From: JADKIH01 sp049363815
GTDB lineage: Bacteria > Bacteroidota > Bacteroidia > AKYH767-A > 2013-40CM-41-45
Length of the DNA: 64,000 bases
Assembly: GCA_049363815.1 (NCBI GenBank)
Contig: JBMQEM010000112.1
Coordinates: 1-64,000, forward strand
Direction of reading: 5' to 3'
Positions 1-8,730 of the stretch are shown here, in pieces. The notes under the pieces were generated by a model that did no database searches, was not told the DNA's origin, and saw only the letters and a program-made list of their open reading frames with translations. Numbering within the stretch: the first letter of the stretch is position 1; every line of letters begins with the position of its first letter. The translations under genes were made by a program, and so were the position numbers.

Positions 1-85
1 TTGATAATACGTCTATTAGTAGTCTCCAGAAAAATTTGTCCGACAATTTATCGAACAATTCGAATTGATTCATTGCGTCGTTCAT
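1..85 (-). CDS. DUF4956-type membrane protein, N-terminal fragment (cut by window edge)
   Basis: Only the first 28 codons are inside the window. The reading frame starts with ATG at 83-85, overlapping the TGA stop of the upstream polyphosphate polymerase gene by the ATGA arrangement, and stays open to base 1. The visible N-terminus (MNDAMNQFELFDKLSDKFFW, then RLLIDVLS) is an amphipathic lead into a first membrane helix. In many bacteria a VTC-domain gene is followed by a DUF4956 membrane protein, and this position and N-terminus fit that. The family assignment rests mostly on context because too little protein is visible. Confidence 0.55.
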   Translation of the reverse strand, partial: MNDAMNQFELFDKLSDKFFWRLLIDVLS

Positions 86-837
86 GATGCTTTCAGTAGT
101 TTATTAAGGTACAAAAGTGTGGGTTTAAAATTATTCTTCTTTATTGTTTCGTTTAATGTAATAACACCGAGGCAATATTTGCTGATCGATTTTTGCTGAA
201 CAGAGTATTCCCGCATAAGTGAATTAAATGGGCTTTTCTCATTCGCTCCACCCTGCTTCAGTTCAGCGATGACCAGACCTTTGTACAATACATTGTGCTT
301 ATCATCGATAAAGGTCAGGTTTGTATCAATTGTCAGACGCTCGGCTGAATGCTTATTTACGAAAGTCATACGACGATAGTTTACCCATAGTTTGGGTTCA
401 AGCGTATTTGGATCAATATTTGAGATATTTTTCACAAACTCACTTGAAGTATCGCAGATTGTTTTAATGATCTCATTGTTCTTGATACGTTCCTTGATCG
501 TCCTGCCTTTATTATTCTTGAATTTAATTTCAAAAAAATTAAGGTCAGATTCTACATATCTTCTGGAACGGAATTTATATCTGTTCACCCTGCCGTTATG
601 ATGTCTTAAATACAAACCGAATTCCGCAGTATCAAAGTACAAAGTCTCATAATGATTATAGCGCTTTTCCTTTATTTCCAGAACGAAGTAATTCTTTTTC
701 ATTCTTTCAAGTAAGGAAGGCAACAGATCATCCTTAAACATAAATTTAGTGTCTAATCTGTCTTGCAGAGCAACACCATCCATCTGTTTAAGGGTGATCG
801 GATCAAAACCGGCAAGTATGCTGTCTAAATTTTCCAA
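82..837 (-). CDS. VTC-domain polyphosphate polymerase-like protein
   Basis: A 251-residue soluble protein of the VTC superfamily, whose yeast member Vtc4 makes polyphosphate from ATP inside a beta tunnel. Basic and acidic tunnel motifs are visible in order: DRLDTKFMF near residue 27, the YKFRSRRY segment, FEIKFKNNKGRTIKERI, the YRRMTF segment, RLTIDTNL and AELKQGG. The start is TTG at 835-837; it keeps the conserved N-terminal helix (ILAGFDPITLKQMD), and the next ATG would remove it. It overlaps the DUF4956-like gene downstream by 4 nt, so the two are translationally coupled. Substrate specificity cannot be read from sequence; inorganic triphosphatase activity is an alternative for this fold. 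Confidence 0.8.
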   Translation of the reverse strand: MENLDSILAGFDPITLKQMDGVALQDRLDTKFMFKDDLLPSLLERMKKNYFVLEIKEKRYNHYETLYFDTAEFGLYLRHHNGRVNRYKFRSRRYVESDLNFFEIKFKNNKGRTIKERIKNNEIIKTICDTSSEFVKNISNIDPNTLEPKLWVNYRRMTFVNKHSAERLTIDTNLTFIDDKHNVLYKGLVIAELKQGGANEKSPFNSLMREYSVQQKSISKYCLGVITLNETIKKNNFKPTLLYLNKLLKAS

Positions 838-838
838 A

Positions 839-1408
839 TCAGTATTCGTAAATATATTTTTTATCTGAAATCAGGGTTCCTTTTCCATCGACAGCTTTGC
901 GTTGAATTTTCATACCACGTTTGTCATAGATGAGAAAAGCTTTTTCAAGAACATTTCCTTTAGCATCAACAGTAACCTCAGTGATCCTGTCACCATTTGC
1001 ATTATAGGCATAGGTTGATTTCTGAATAAGGTTTCCCGCAGGATCAAATTGTGCTTCTTCAATTCTGTCGCCTGTCGAATTGTATTTAAAGACTTTCTTC
1101 TTTTTGATCTTTCCATCACTGTGGAAGACCACTTCTTCCGTTTTATCACCGTTTTTGTTATACACGTAAGTATTGTGCATTTTCACCTTGCCTTCTGAAT
1201 CGTAATCAATTTCTTCAATGATCTCATTGTTCGCATCATATCTGAAAAATGAATTATCGGCAGTTACTTCTTTCCCGTCTTTTAAAGTAGTCTCAACTTC
1301 ACGTACCGATTTCACTTTATTTTTCTTCAGGTCCTTTTTACTTTGAGCAGACACAGAAACAATCATAAAGCAGGAGAATAATGCCGCCAGAACAATTTTC
1401 AATTTCAT
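839..1408 (-). CDS. Exported protein with YD-like repeats
   Basis: A protein of 189 residues with a cleavable signal peptide ending near VSAQS. The mature part is built of about six imperfect repeats of roughly 24 residues with the pattern [Y/F]-x-Y-[N/D]-x-x-G-[D/N]-x-x-E-E, for example VYNKNGDKTEEVVFHSDGK and AYNANGDRITEVTVDAKGN. These resemble short RHS/YD or MORN-like beta-hairpin repeats. I prefer the ATG at 1406-1408 over an in-frame TTG at 1417, because the ATG directly precedes the basic signal peptide start MKLKIVL. It lies one base beyond the start of the polymerase gene and probably shares its transcript. No enzymatic motif is visible; function unknown. Confidence 0.7.
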   Translation of the reverse strand: MKLKIVLAALFSCFMIVSVSAQSKKDLKKNKVKSVREVETTLKDGKEVTADNSFFRYDANNEIIEEIDYDSEGKVKMHNTYVYNKNGDKTEEVVFHSDGKIKKKKVFKYNSTGDRIEEAQFDPAGNLIQKSTYAYNANGDRITEVTVDAKGNVLEKAFLIYDKRGMKIQRKAVDGKGTLISDKKYIYEY

Positions 1409-1413
1409 AGGGA

Positions 1414-1854
1414 TCAATAGTTGTTATCTAAAATAATGATGTCAGGGGTAGTGACAATAGAACCATTTGCTGTGATCTCGATCTCAGCAAATTTCGCTAC
1501 ATCAGGACTATTTGAATTCAGGTTACCTGAGGCAGCGCCCGTTGAGTCTTTTGAATATGCAAACAGTTTATATTTTCCTTTTTGTAAGAATTTGAATTCA
1601 AAAGTTCCGTCGTAAGATGTCTTGTAATTCTCATCGTAAGTGGAATGATCGTCACCGTAGATGATATAAACATCCTCATCGACAGCCGGGTATGTATCAA
1701 CAACAGTCTGAAAACTGGCATCATAGTCATAAACAAGGACTTTACCTGTGATCGTACTGGTCCCGCCTTCCCCTGCTTCTTTCTTACAGCCGGATAAAAA
1801 AACCGCACTTAATGACATGAATATCAGAATACTAAATGTGTTTATTGATTTCAT
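1414..1854 (-). CDS. Small lipoprotein with a carboxypeptidase-regulatory-like fold
   Basis: A 146-residue lipoprotein. Its type II signal peptide ends in the lipobox LSGC (Cys around 23) followed by KKEAGEG. The mature part reads like one Ig-like/CarboxypepD_reg-like beta sandwich: STITGKVLVYDYD, then YDGTFEFKFLQKGKYKLFAYSKD. That pattern is typical of Bacteroidota proteins describing growth of a surface structure or a transport ligand-binding module. ATG at 1852-1854. It is the first gene of the minus-strand set leading to the VTC gene. Function not recognised. Confidence 0.7.
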   Translation of the reverse strand: MKSINTFSILIFMSLSAVFLSGCKKEAGEGGTSTITGKVLVYDYDASFQTVVDTYPAVDEDVYIIYGDDHSTYDENYKTSYDGTFEFKFLQKGKYKLFAYSKDSTGAASGNLNSNSPDVAKFAEIEITANGSIVTTPDIIILDNNY

Positions 1855-2118
1855 TTATTTGAATTTAAGGGCACAAAGATGCCAATTAATTTGGTTAAAA
1901 ATCCGCCTTTTGATCAGAGTAATCCACAATACGCAATAAAGCGGAAAATGTTGTTCCCGGTTAATCAATTACAGTGCCTTTATTGTAATTTTTTGCCAAA
2001 TTTCCTCTGATCTTCCTCTGATACACTGTAACCGGGTGTATAATCATAATTTACCATTCCAAAAGGCTAAAAGACATTTCTATTTTGTACATTTAACTCC
2101 TTTTTTAATTAAAAATAT

Positions 2119-2616
2119 ATGAAAAACGTAGAAATTCATTGCAATTTAACTGAATATGAAAGCACCGATGAACTTAATAAAGAAGATCAGGAATTGCTAA
2201 TTGAAGCCAAAGCCAGTATGAATAAGGCTTATGCCCCCTATTCTCATTTTCATGTTGGTGCTGCCATAATGCTGGAAAATGGAATTATTTTACGTGGTAA
2301 CAATCAGGAAAACGCCTCCTATCCAATAGGACTTTGTGCTGAAAGGGTTGCGATTTTTGCAGCAGGTGCTAATTATCCGAATGTGAAGATCCGGGCAATT
2401 GCCATCACAGCAAATTCGGACCACTTTCACGTGAATAAACCGATCACACCATGTGGAGCATGTCGTCAGGCAATAGCTGAATACGAACACCGTTATAAGC
2501 AGGATATCCGTTTGATCATGGCAGGGGAAGCCGGTAAAGTCCTTATTGCAAATAGCATCAGCAATATGTTACCTTATCAATTCAATGCCGATGATCTGAA
2601 GATCAAAACAACATGA
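2119..2616 (+). CDS. cdd: Cytidine deaminase
   Basis: Homotetrameric-type cytidine deaminase of 165 residues, converting cytidine and deoxycytidine to uridine and deoxyuridine in pyrimidine salvage. The zinc site is complete: CAE at 73-75 (C73 ligand, E75 proton shuttle) and PCGACRQ at 111-117 (C112 and C115 ligands). The substrate loop around YAPYSHFHVGAA (39-50) is also present. The last four bases overlap the next gene (ATGA). It could feed uracil to the pyrimidine-degradation locus 50 kb away, after nucleoside phosphorolysis encoded elsewhere. Confidence 0.95.
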   Translation: MKNVEIHCNLTEYESTDELNKEDQELLIEAKASMNKAYAPYSHFHVGAAIMLENGIILRGNNQENASYPIGLCAERVAIFAAGANYPNVKIRAIAITANSDHFHVNKPITPCGACRQAIAEYEHRYKQDIRLIMAGEAGKVLIANSISNMLPYQFNADDLKIKTT

Positions 2617-3149
2617 ACTCAACCATTCCGGAATTATATTTACTCGAATCACTGAAAAGTTTCAAAGGTTTAAAGTCAAATGCAGAGAAAGCTATGGAAC
2701 AGATCTCTGATCTCCAGTTTCATGAGCATCCGGATGTGGAATCGAACAACGTTGCAATAATTGTAAAACACATGGCCGGCAATATGCTAAGCCGTTTTAC
2801 AGATTTCCTGATCAGCGACGGTGAAAAACCGGATCGAAAAAGAGACAATGAATTTATCGATGATTTTACTTCCAGAGATCAGATCATGTCTTTCTGGGAA
2901 AAAGGTTGGAACTGCTTATTCAACACACTTGATTCACTGAAGCCTGCAGACCTGGAAAAGATCGTCAGGATAAGAAATGAAGAGCATACAGTCCTGCGTG
3001 CGATCCACCGCCAGTTAACTCATTATGCATATCATTGCGGACAAATTGTTTTTTTGTGTAAACATTTAAAACAAAAAGAATTCAGATCCTTATCAATACC
3101 TCGAGGTGAATCTGAGAATTTTAAAACAATTACTCCTGAAAAGAACTAA
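2613..3149 (+). CDS. DinB-like four-helix protein (DUF1572 type)
   Basis: A cytosolic protein of 178 residues with the DinB/YfiT four-helix bundle pattern. Three possible metal-binding histidines occupy the usual positions: H52 in the AIIVKHMAGNM segment, and H132/H136 or H140 around RQLTHYAYHCGQI. Members of this family are often nickel- or zinc-binding thiol-dependent transferases, many uncharacterised; the HxGQ-like motif near the C-terminus is characteristic. Start ATG overlaps the cdd stop (ATGA), so translation is coupled. The exact reaction cannot be inferred. Confidence 0.75.
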   Translation: MNSTIPELYLLESLKSFKGLKSNAEKAMEQISDLQFHEHPDVESNNVAIIVKHMAGNMLSRFTDFLISDGEKPDRKRDNEFIDDFTSRDQIMSFWEKGWNCLFNTLDSLKPADLEKIVRIRNEEHTVLRAIHRQLTHYAYHCGQIVFLCKHLKQKEFRSLSIPRGESENFKTITPEKN

Positions 3150-3158
3150 CTAAAACTG

Positions 3159-3911
3159 ATGAAAAAAATATTGTCTTTTATTTTCGGATCGCTTCTCTTT
3201 TTATCAGCGCAGGCACAATACAGTATCCGGGATTCTTCGATCTCCTTTCCTATGATCGGGGCGACATTCAGTTATGAATTTCCTGCTGCTGACATGGCTG
3301 ACAGATTCGGGCCAAATTTTTCTATCGGCGCAGTATTCCAATGGAAATTAAAATCAAACTGGTTGTTAGGAGCAGAAGGTAATTTTATGTTCAGTGATGA
3401 GGTTAAAGAAAACAATATTCTTGACAATTATAAAACACCGGATGGATACATTATTGATGGGGCTGGACAATACGCTATTGTTACACTAACTGAAAGAGGG
3501 ATGCGGTTTAATCTGAAAGCAGGAAAAATATTTCCTCTTTTCGGACCAAATAAAAACAGCGGCTTGCTGACGAGTGTTGGATTAGGGTATCTTCAACACA
3601 GAATTTATATTGACACACCGGGAAGTCCGATACCATGGCTGGAAGATGACAAGCGAAGAGGTTTCGACAGGATGTCCAGCGGACTTTTTTTAAATCAATT
3701 CGTTGGCTATATAAATTTCAGCAATAAAAGACTTGTCAATTTCTTTGCAGGCTTTGAATTTACAGAGGGATTTACAAAGAACCAACGGGAATACAATTTC
3801 GATACCGGATTGAAAGACGACAAAAACAGAACGGATATTCTTATAGGATTTAAAGCCGGATGGGTATTTCCACTTTACAAAAGAGTTGCTGATAAATTCT
3901 ATATTGACTAG
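3159..3911 (+). CDS. Exported outer-membrane beta-barrel-like protein
   Basis: A 250-residue protein with a signal peptide (MKKILSFIFGSLLFLSAQAQ). The rest is dominated by alternating aromatic/aliphatic strands ending in glycine-rich turns, for example GATFSYEF, NFSIGAVFQWKL, LLTSVGLGYL and IGFKAGWVFPLYK, as expected for a small outer-membrane barrel. No catalytic motif is visible. It sits 9 nt after the DinB-like gene and 2 nt before waaA, so it may belong to an envelope transcript with the Kdo transferase. Specific function unknown. Confidence 0.65.
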   Translation: MKKILSFIFGSLLFLSAQAQYSIRDSSISFPMIGATFSYEFPAADMADRFGPNFSIGAVFQWKLKSNWLLGAEGNFMFSDEVKENNILDNYKTPDGYIIDGAGQYAIVTLTERGMRFNLKAGKIFPLFGPNKNSGLLTSVGLGYLQHRIYIDTPGSPIPWLEDDKRRGFDRMSSGLFLNQFVGYINFSNKRLVNFFAGFEFTEGFTKNQREYNFDTGLKDDKNRTDILIGFKAGWVFPLYKRVADKFYID

Positions 3912-3913
3912 TA

Positions 3914-5173
3914 ATGCAGATCATTTATAGCCTGGTCATAAGAATCTATTACTTTGCAATAACTGTTTCAGCTCTTTTAGGGAATGAAAAAGCAAGGTTC
4001 TGGCTATTGGGCAGAAAACAATGGGCAAAAAATCTGTCAAAGGCATTATCAGAATATAAAGGGAATGAACGCTACTGGTTCCACTGTGCATCACTTGGAG
4101 AATTTGAACAGGGCCGGTCATTGATTGAAAGAGTCAGAAAGGAATTCCCGGATAGTTTTATTTTACTGACCTTCTTCTCCCCTTCCGGATACGAAATCCG
4201 GAAAAATTATTCTGAAGTAAATCATGTCTCTTACCTTCCACTGGATACAAAGAAAAATGCAGAACGATTTATAAAAATTCTACAACCATCGAAAACAATT
4301 TTTATTAAATATGAATTCTGGTACAATTTTATAGATCAAATCTCGAAAACAGGAAAACCAATTTATATCGCTTCAGCCATCTTCAGGCCTCAGCAGATCT
4401 TTTTTAAATGGTATGGAACATTTTTCAGAGAATTATTAAAGAAGATCTCATTCATTTTTTTGCAGGATAACGATTCATTGAATTTATTGAGAGAAACAGG
4501 AATAACAAAATGTTCCGTAACCGGCGACACTCGGTTTGACAGAGTAAGTAAAGTTGCAATTGAAGCAAAAGCAATTTTGAAAATAGAACAGTTTGTACAA
4601 AATAAAAATGTTATTGTAGCCGGGAGTACATGGCCTGCAGATGAAGAAAATCTGCTGAAAATATTCGACTCATTGAATGACACCAACCTGAAACTGGTCA
4701 TTGTACCTCACGAAGTTTCATCCCGAAGGATAAATGAACTTAAGGAAAAGATCATCCATGAGACCAAACAGAAGAATATAACTTTGTATTCAGATACTGA
4801 TCCGGATGTAAATTCTTCCATTATGATAGTCGACACCATTGGACTACTTTCATCGGCGTATAAGTATGCAACACTGACATGGGTTGGCGGCGGATTTAAC
4901 AAGGGCATTCATAATATTCTTGAACCAGCTGCTCACGGCAAACCGGTTTTATTTGGACCGGCCTTTGAAAAATTCAAGGAAGCACACGATCTGATCGCTA
5001 ATCATGGTGCATTCAGTGTTACAGATTCAGAAGCAGGAAATCAACTGATCAAAAAGATGTTGACAGATGACAACTATCTGGAAGTATCAGGTAAGGCTGC
5101 TTCTGAGTATGTCAGGAAGAACACCGGGGCAACTGACAAGATATTCATGCATATCTTCCGGGAACCTATTTAG
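3914..5173 (+). CDS. waaA: 3-deoxy-D-manno-octulosonic acid transferase
   Basis: GT30-family Kdo transferase of 419 residues, which adds Kdo to lipid A precursors at the inner face of the cytoplasmic membrane. An N-terminal membrane anchor (about 1-22) precedes the Rossmann half with the acceptor motif HCASLGEFEQG; the catalytic glutamate is in SLGEFE, about residue 63. The C-terminal donor half has VAGSTWPADEE, VPHEV and GGGFNKGIHNILEPAAHGKPVLFGP, the CMP-Kdo site. The length is normal for the family. Its presence shows that the organism makes Kdo-containing lipopolysaccharide. ATG at 3914, 2 nt after the preceding stop. Confidence 0.93.
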   Translation: MQIIYSLVIRIYYFAITVSALLGNEKARFWLLGRKQWAKNLSKALSEYKGNERYWFHCASLGEFEQGRSLIERVRKEFPDSFILLTFFSPSGYEIRKNYSEVNHVSYLPLDTKKNAERFIKILQPSKTIFIKYEFWYNFIDQISKTGKPIYIASAIFRPQQIFFKWYGTFFRELLKKISFIFLQDNDSLNLLRETGITKCSVTGDTRFDRVSKVAIEAKAILKIEQFVQNKNVIVAGSTWPADEENLLKIFDSLNDTNLKLVIVPHEVSSRRINELKEKIIHETKQKNITLYSDTDPDVNSSIMIVDTIGLLSSAYKYATLTWVGGGFNKGIHNILEPAAHGKPVLFGPAFEKFKEAHDLIANHGAFSVTDSEAGNQLIKKMLTDDNYLEVSGKAASEYVRKNTGATDKIFMHIFREPI

Positions 5174-5258
5174 ACAGGATTTCAGCGACAAATGATAACA
5201 GCAACTTGATCTTAATCATGAACAAGTTAAAAATAGTGGTGATTTGTCTTAAAAGTGG

Positions 5259-5266
5259 TATTTTCG
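5259..5266 (+). promoter_or_regulatory. Candidate -7 promoter element for the YceI-like gene
   Basis: TATTTTCG differs from the Bacteroidota consensus TAnnTTTG at one base. It ends 22 nt before the ATG at 5288, the same distance seen in front of several other genes here. No TTG -33 element at the usual distance. Confidence 0.4.
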
Positions 5267-5287
5267 CTGCTAAGAAGTAATTTAAAT

Positions 5288-5842
5288 ATGCGCATATCAA
5301 TTGTAATTTTATTTTTTCTGCATTCATTAGCCTTTGCTCAGGATACTCCCTTGTTCTATACCAATTCCGGAAAAATTTCTTTCAAATCAGAATCAAAACA
5401 GGAATTGATCCGCGCAAGTTCTGATGAAATGCAAGGGATCATCGATGAAGAGAAAAAAACTTTTGTTTTCAAAGTCAAGATAAGAACCTTTAACGGATTT
5501 AACAGCGAATTACAGCAAGAACATTTCAATGAAAAATTTTTAGAATCAGAGAAATTTCCGCAGGCAACGTTTATGGGAAAGATCATTGAGGATATAGATC
5601 TGAAAAAAGATGGAGAATTTGAGATCAGGGCAAAAGGTAAATTATGGATCCATGGTGTAGAGCATGAAAGAATAATCAGGTCTGATGTCACAATAAAAAA
5701 TGGTACGATTAATATCCGGTCTCATTTCACTGTAGCATTGTCTGATCACAATATTAAAGTACCGAAGGTTGTACATGAAAAAGTATCGAGTGAGATCAGC
5801 GTAGAAATTTCCGCACAACTGAAGAAAAAAACTGCAAATTGA
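5288..5842 (+). CDS. YceI-like periplasmic protein (paralogue 1)
   Basis: A lipocalin-like YceI-family protein of 184 residues with a signal peptide (MRISIVILFFLHSLAFAQ). Family landmarks are present: FKVKIRTFNGFNSELQQEHF, ESEKFPQATFMGKI, GKLWIHGVEHE and the closing strand segment FTVALSDHNIKVPKVV. Periplasmic YceI proteins bind isoprenoid or amphiphilic ligands. I use ATG 5288 rather than an upstream in-frame GTG (5255), since only the ATG gives an immediate signal peptide. Its stop overlaps the TTG start of the sensor kinase. A close paralogue lies at 11377-11940. Confidence 0.82.
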   Translation: MRISIVILFFLHSLAFAQDTPLFYTNSGKISFKSESKQELIRASSDEMQGIIDEEKKTFVFKVKIRTFNGFNSELQQEHFNEKFLESEKFPQATFMGKIIEDIDLKKDGEFEIRAKGKLWIHGVEHERIIRSDVTIKNGTINIRSHFTVALSDHNIKVPKVVHEKVSSEISVEISAQLKKKTAN

Positions 5843-8730
5843 ACTGTTCCATCATAAGATTTCTGACAGGGATCTTGTTTTCCTTTCTATCGTTTCAGAC
5901 TAGTGCGCAACACACACTTTCTAAATCGTTTGATATCCGGACAGAGGGTGTCAGACCAAAATTCACCAAACTTTTCCGAGACAGCAAAGGATTGATATGG
6001 ACGGGAACTGATAAAGGTATTTTTACATTCGATGGTATTAATTTTTCTAAAGTGACCGGCAGCGATAGTTTGTCACAGGGAAATGTAACTGCCATTTATG
6101 AAGATAAGTCAGGAACGATCTGGATCGGCTTCGATTCAGGAAAACTTGCAAGAATCTCCGGAAGAAGCATTTCTAAATACACTCCACAGGAAGGGTTTCC
6201 TAAATCAGCGATCAGTGCTTTTGCAGAAAACAAATCAGGTGTATTATTCTTTTCGACAAAAGGTGAAGGAGTGTACTGTATAGAAAAAGGATTGATGTAT
6301 AACATTGACCATGATGATTATCTTTCAGACGACTACTGTTATGCAATGGCTCTTTTACCGGATGGACGTATTTGTGTTGGAACAGATGAAGGAATAAACT
6401 TCATTGAATTTTCGAATGGAACAAAAAAGATAACATCTTTTGGTAATGCACAAGGACTTCCTGACGATATTGTTCGTTCTCTTACTCTTGATCATTCCAA
6501 CCGCTTATGGCTAGGATTTCAGGAAAAGGGAATATGCATTTTCGATTATCAAAATAATAAGATATTATTCCAACCATCTGAAATTTCCAATGGACAGATC
6601 AATTCGCTTCTTGCAGTGGGTGATATATTATGGGTCAACACGGAAGAAAAAGGTATTTTAAAATATGACAAGTATGGTAAAACTTCACGTCTTATAAGCG
6701 AAAGCAATTCCCAGAACAGAGCGATAGACATTATTGCTGATCTGGAGAATAATATCTGGCTTGCAGAGTCTATCCATCTCACACGGACATGTGGCGATAA
6801 AATCAGTTCATTCAATGTACTTGATAATACAAAGATCAGTTTTGTTCATTGTGTACTTACTGATAAAAAGGGCGGTATCTGGTTTTGTCCGGACCGACAA
6901 CTTTCACACATGTACAAGGACGAAAATGGTGATTGGAAGATTGAAAATTTCAGGATAATAGACTCAAAGCAGCCTGCCGATATTATCACACTTTATGAGG
7001 ATCAATATGGATTCATCTGGGTTGGTTCATTAGGAGAAGGTATCTATCGTTTCAATCCTGCAACAGGCAGAGTCCGTCGTTTCAACGAAAAATCTAACAT
7101 AGAAGAGTCCAGTATACTTTCTATCACAGGTGATGGAAACGACATCTGGGTAGGTGGATTCAATGGCGTCAATAAATTCAGGATCGTTTCGGACGGAGCA
7201 TCAGAAAATGCCGTGATTGAAAAAGATACGAAGTTTACAAACCGGCTAACTAATGATTATGTTTATTCAGTTTATATTGATTCTAAAAAAAGGATCTGGT
7301 TTGGGACTGATGAAAAAGGCCTGTATTACCTGGAAGGTGAACAGATAATAAATATTCCATTGAATAATAATTCTGTCCATTCTTTTACAGAAGACATATA
7401 TGGAACAGTATGGTTTTCAATGCCGGATGCAGGGCTTGGTTATTTTACAGGTAATAAAGTAAATTTTTTCTCAGCAAAAGACGGATTGTCTGACCCCTCA
7501 CCTGTCTCCATTTTGTCAATGAAAAATGGTAAACTAATTATTGTCCATTCAAACGGCTTCGACATACTTGATCCAAAAACTTTCAGGATCATTTATCATA
7601 GCAGTGAAGAAAATCTGTCTGATATCAATAGTGACCTGAATTCCATTTCCGAATCATCCGATAGTTCGATCTGGATCGGGACAGAAAAAGGGTTATTGAA
7701 TTACCAACCATTTTCAGACCTGAACATTTCCGAACCGGCATTATCCTTTTCAGGTATTTCAGTTTATCTTAAAAACATTGAGTCAAGCAAGAATAAATTT
7801 TCATATGAAGAAAACAACATGCGGTTTGACATTGATGGTTTATGGTATTCCGATCCTCAAAGGGTAAATTATTCTTTTTTCCTTGAAGGGTATTCGAATA
7901 AATGGGAAAAGACTAAAGACAGAAATATCACTTTTTCAAAATTATCTCCGGGAAAATATACTTTGAAAGTACGTTCTTCGCTGAACAACAATTTTAGTTT
8001 ATCAAAAGAAATTGAGTATAAGTTTGAAATTACACCACCATACTGGCAAACCTGGTGGTTCCGTGCATCATTTGCTTTTATTATTGCAATTACATTAGTC
8101 ATGATCATCCGGAGAAGAGAGAACCGGTTACGCAAACTGGATCTGCTCCAGAAAGAGAAAATTGAATTTCAATTTGAAACACTGAAGAATCAGGTCAACC
8201 CTCACTTTCTGTTCAACAGTTTCAATACTTTGGTAAATGTCATTGAAACCGATTCAAAACTGGCAGTAGAATATGTTCAAAAGTTATCTGAATTTTTCCG
8301 TTCAATTGTAAACTACAGAGACAAAAACCTGATCTTTCTAGAAGAAGAAATATCTTTACTGGAAAATTACATTTTCATCCAAAAGGAAAGATATGGCGAT
8401 AATTTAAGGATAGTGATAAACCTTGACCAGAAGATCCGGTCAACTTTTTTAATCCCTCCACTAACATTGCAATTACTTGCCGAAAATGCCTTGAAGCATA
8501 ATGCAATTTCTAGAGATACTCCATTGCAGATCGAGCTTTATTCTGAAAATGACCGGTTGATCATCAGAAATAATATCAACAGAAAAATCTCAAAAGAAAG
8601 AAGTTCAGGCATGGGTCTTCAGAATATTGCAGGCAGATACCGGTTACTTACGAAAGAAAAAGTTGAAATTGAAGAAACAGTTTCTACCTTTACTGTATCA
8701 TTACCCAAGTTAAATCAACAATCCGCATGA
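5839..8730 (+). CDS. Propeller-type sensor histidine kinase of the LytS family
   Basis: A 963-residue transmembrane kinase. In order: signal peptide (1-23); about a dozen two-component propeller repeats with the IWTGTDKG / IWIGTEKG signature (about 30-640), forming periplasmic beta-propellers; a Y_Y_Y Ig-like domain (about 680-750); one membrane helix near 757-778; then a cytoplasmic His_kinase domain with the phosphoacceptor motif NPHFLFNSFNTL (H789) and an HATPase with AENALKHNA and GMGLQNI. The start is TTG at 5839, overlapping the preceding TGA. It overlaps its LytTR response regulator by ATGA. Propeller ligands in known relatives are often carbohydrate-related, but here nothing indicates the signal. 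Confidence 0.9.
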   Translation: MNCSIIRFLTGILFSFLSFQTSAQHTLSKSFDIRTEGVRPKFTKLFRDSKGLIWTGTDKGIFTFDGINFSKVTGSDSLSQGNVTAIYEDKSGTIWIGFDSGKLARISGRSISKYTPQEGFPKSAISAFAENKSGVLFFSTKGEGVYCIEKGLMYNIDHDDYLSDDYCYAMALLPDGRICVGTDEGINFIEFSNGTKKITSFGNAQGLPDDIVRSLTLDHSNRLWLGFQEKGICIFDYQNNKILFQPSEISNGQINSLLAVGDILWVNTEEKGILKYDKYGKTSRLISESNSQNRAIDIIADLENNIWLAESIHLTRTCGDKISSFNVLDNTKISFVHCVLTDKKGGIWFCPDRQLSHMYKDENGDWKIENFRIIDSKQPADIITLYEDQYGFIWVGSLGEGIYRFNPATGRVRRFNEKSNIEESSILSITGDGNDIWVGGFNGVNKFRIVSDGASENAVIEKDTKFTNRLTNDYVYSVYIDSKKRIWFGTDEKGLYYLEGEQIINIPLNNNSVHSFTEDIYGTVWFSMPDAGLGYFTGNKVNFFSAKDGLSDPSPVSILSMKNGKLIIVHSNGFDILDPKTFRIIYHSSEENLSDINSDLNSISESSDSSIWIGTEKGLLNYQPFSDLNISEPALSFSGISVYLKNIESSKNKFSYEENNMRFDIDGLWYSDPQRVNYSFFLEGYSNKWEKTKDRNITFSKLSPGKYTLKVRSSLNNNFSLSKEIEYKFEITPPYWQTWWFRASFAFIIAITLVMIIRRRENRLRKLDLLQKEKIEFQFETLKNQVNPHFLFNSFNTLVNVIETDSKLAVEYVQKLSEFFRSIVNYRDKNLIFLEEEISLLENYIFIQKERYGDNLRIVINLDQKIRSTFLIPPLTLQLLAENALKHNAISRDTPLQIELYSENDRLIIRNNINRKISKERSSGMGLQNIAGRYRLLTKEKVEIEETVSTFTVSLPKLNQQSA

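Noticed and set aside
5218..5280. 20-codon plus-strand frame before the YceI-like gene
   Set aside because: Too short, no conserved pattern; the likely promoter element of the YceI-like gene lies inside it.
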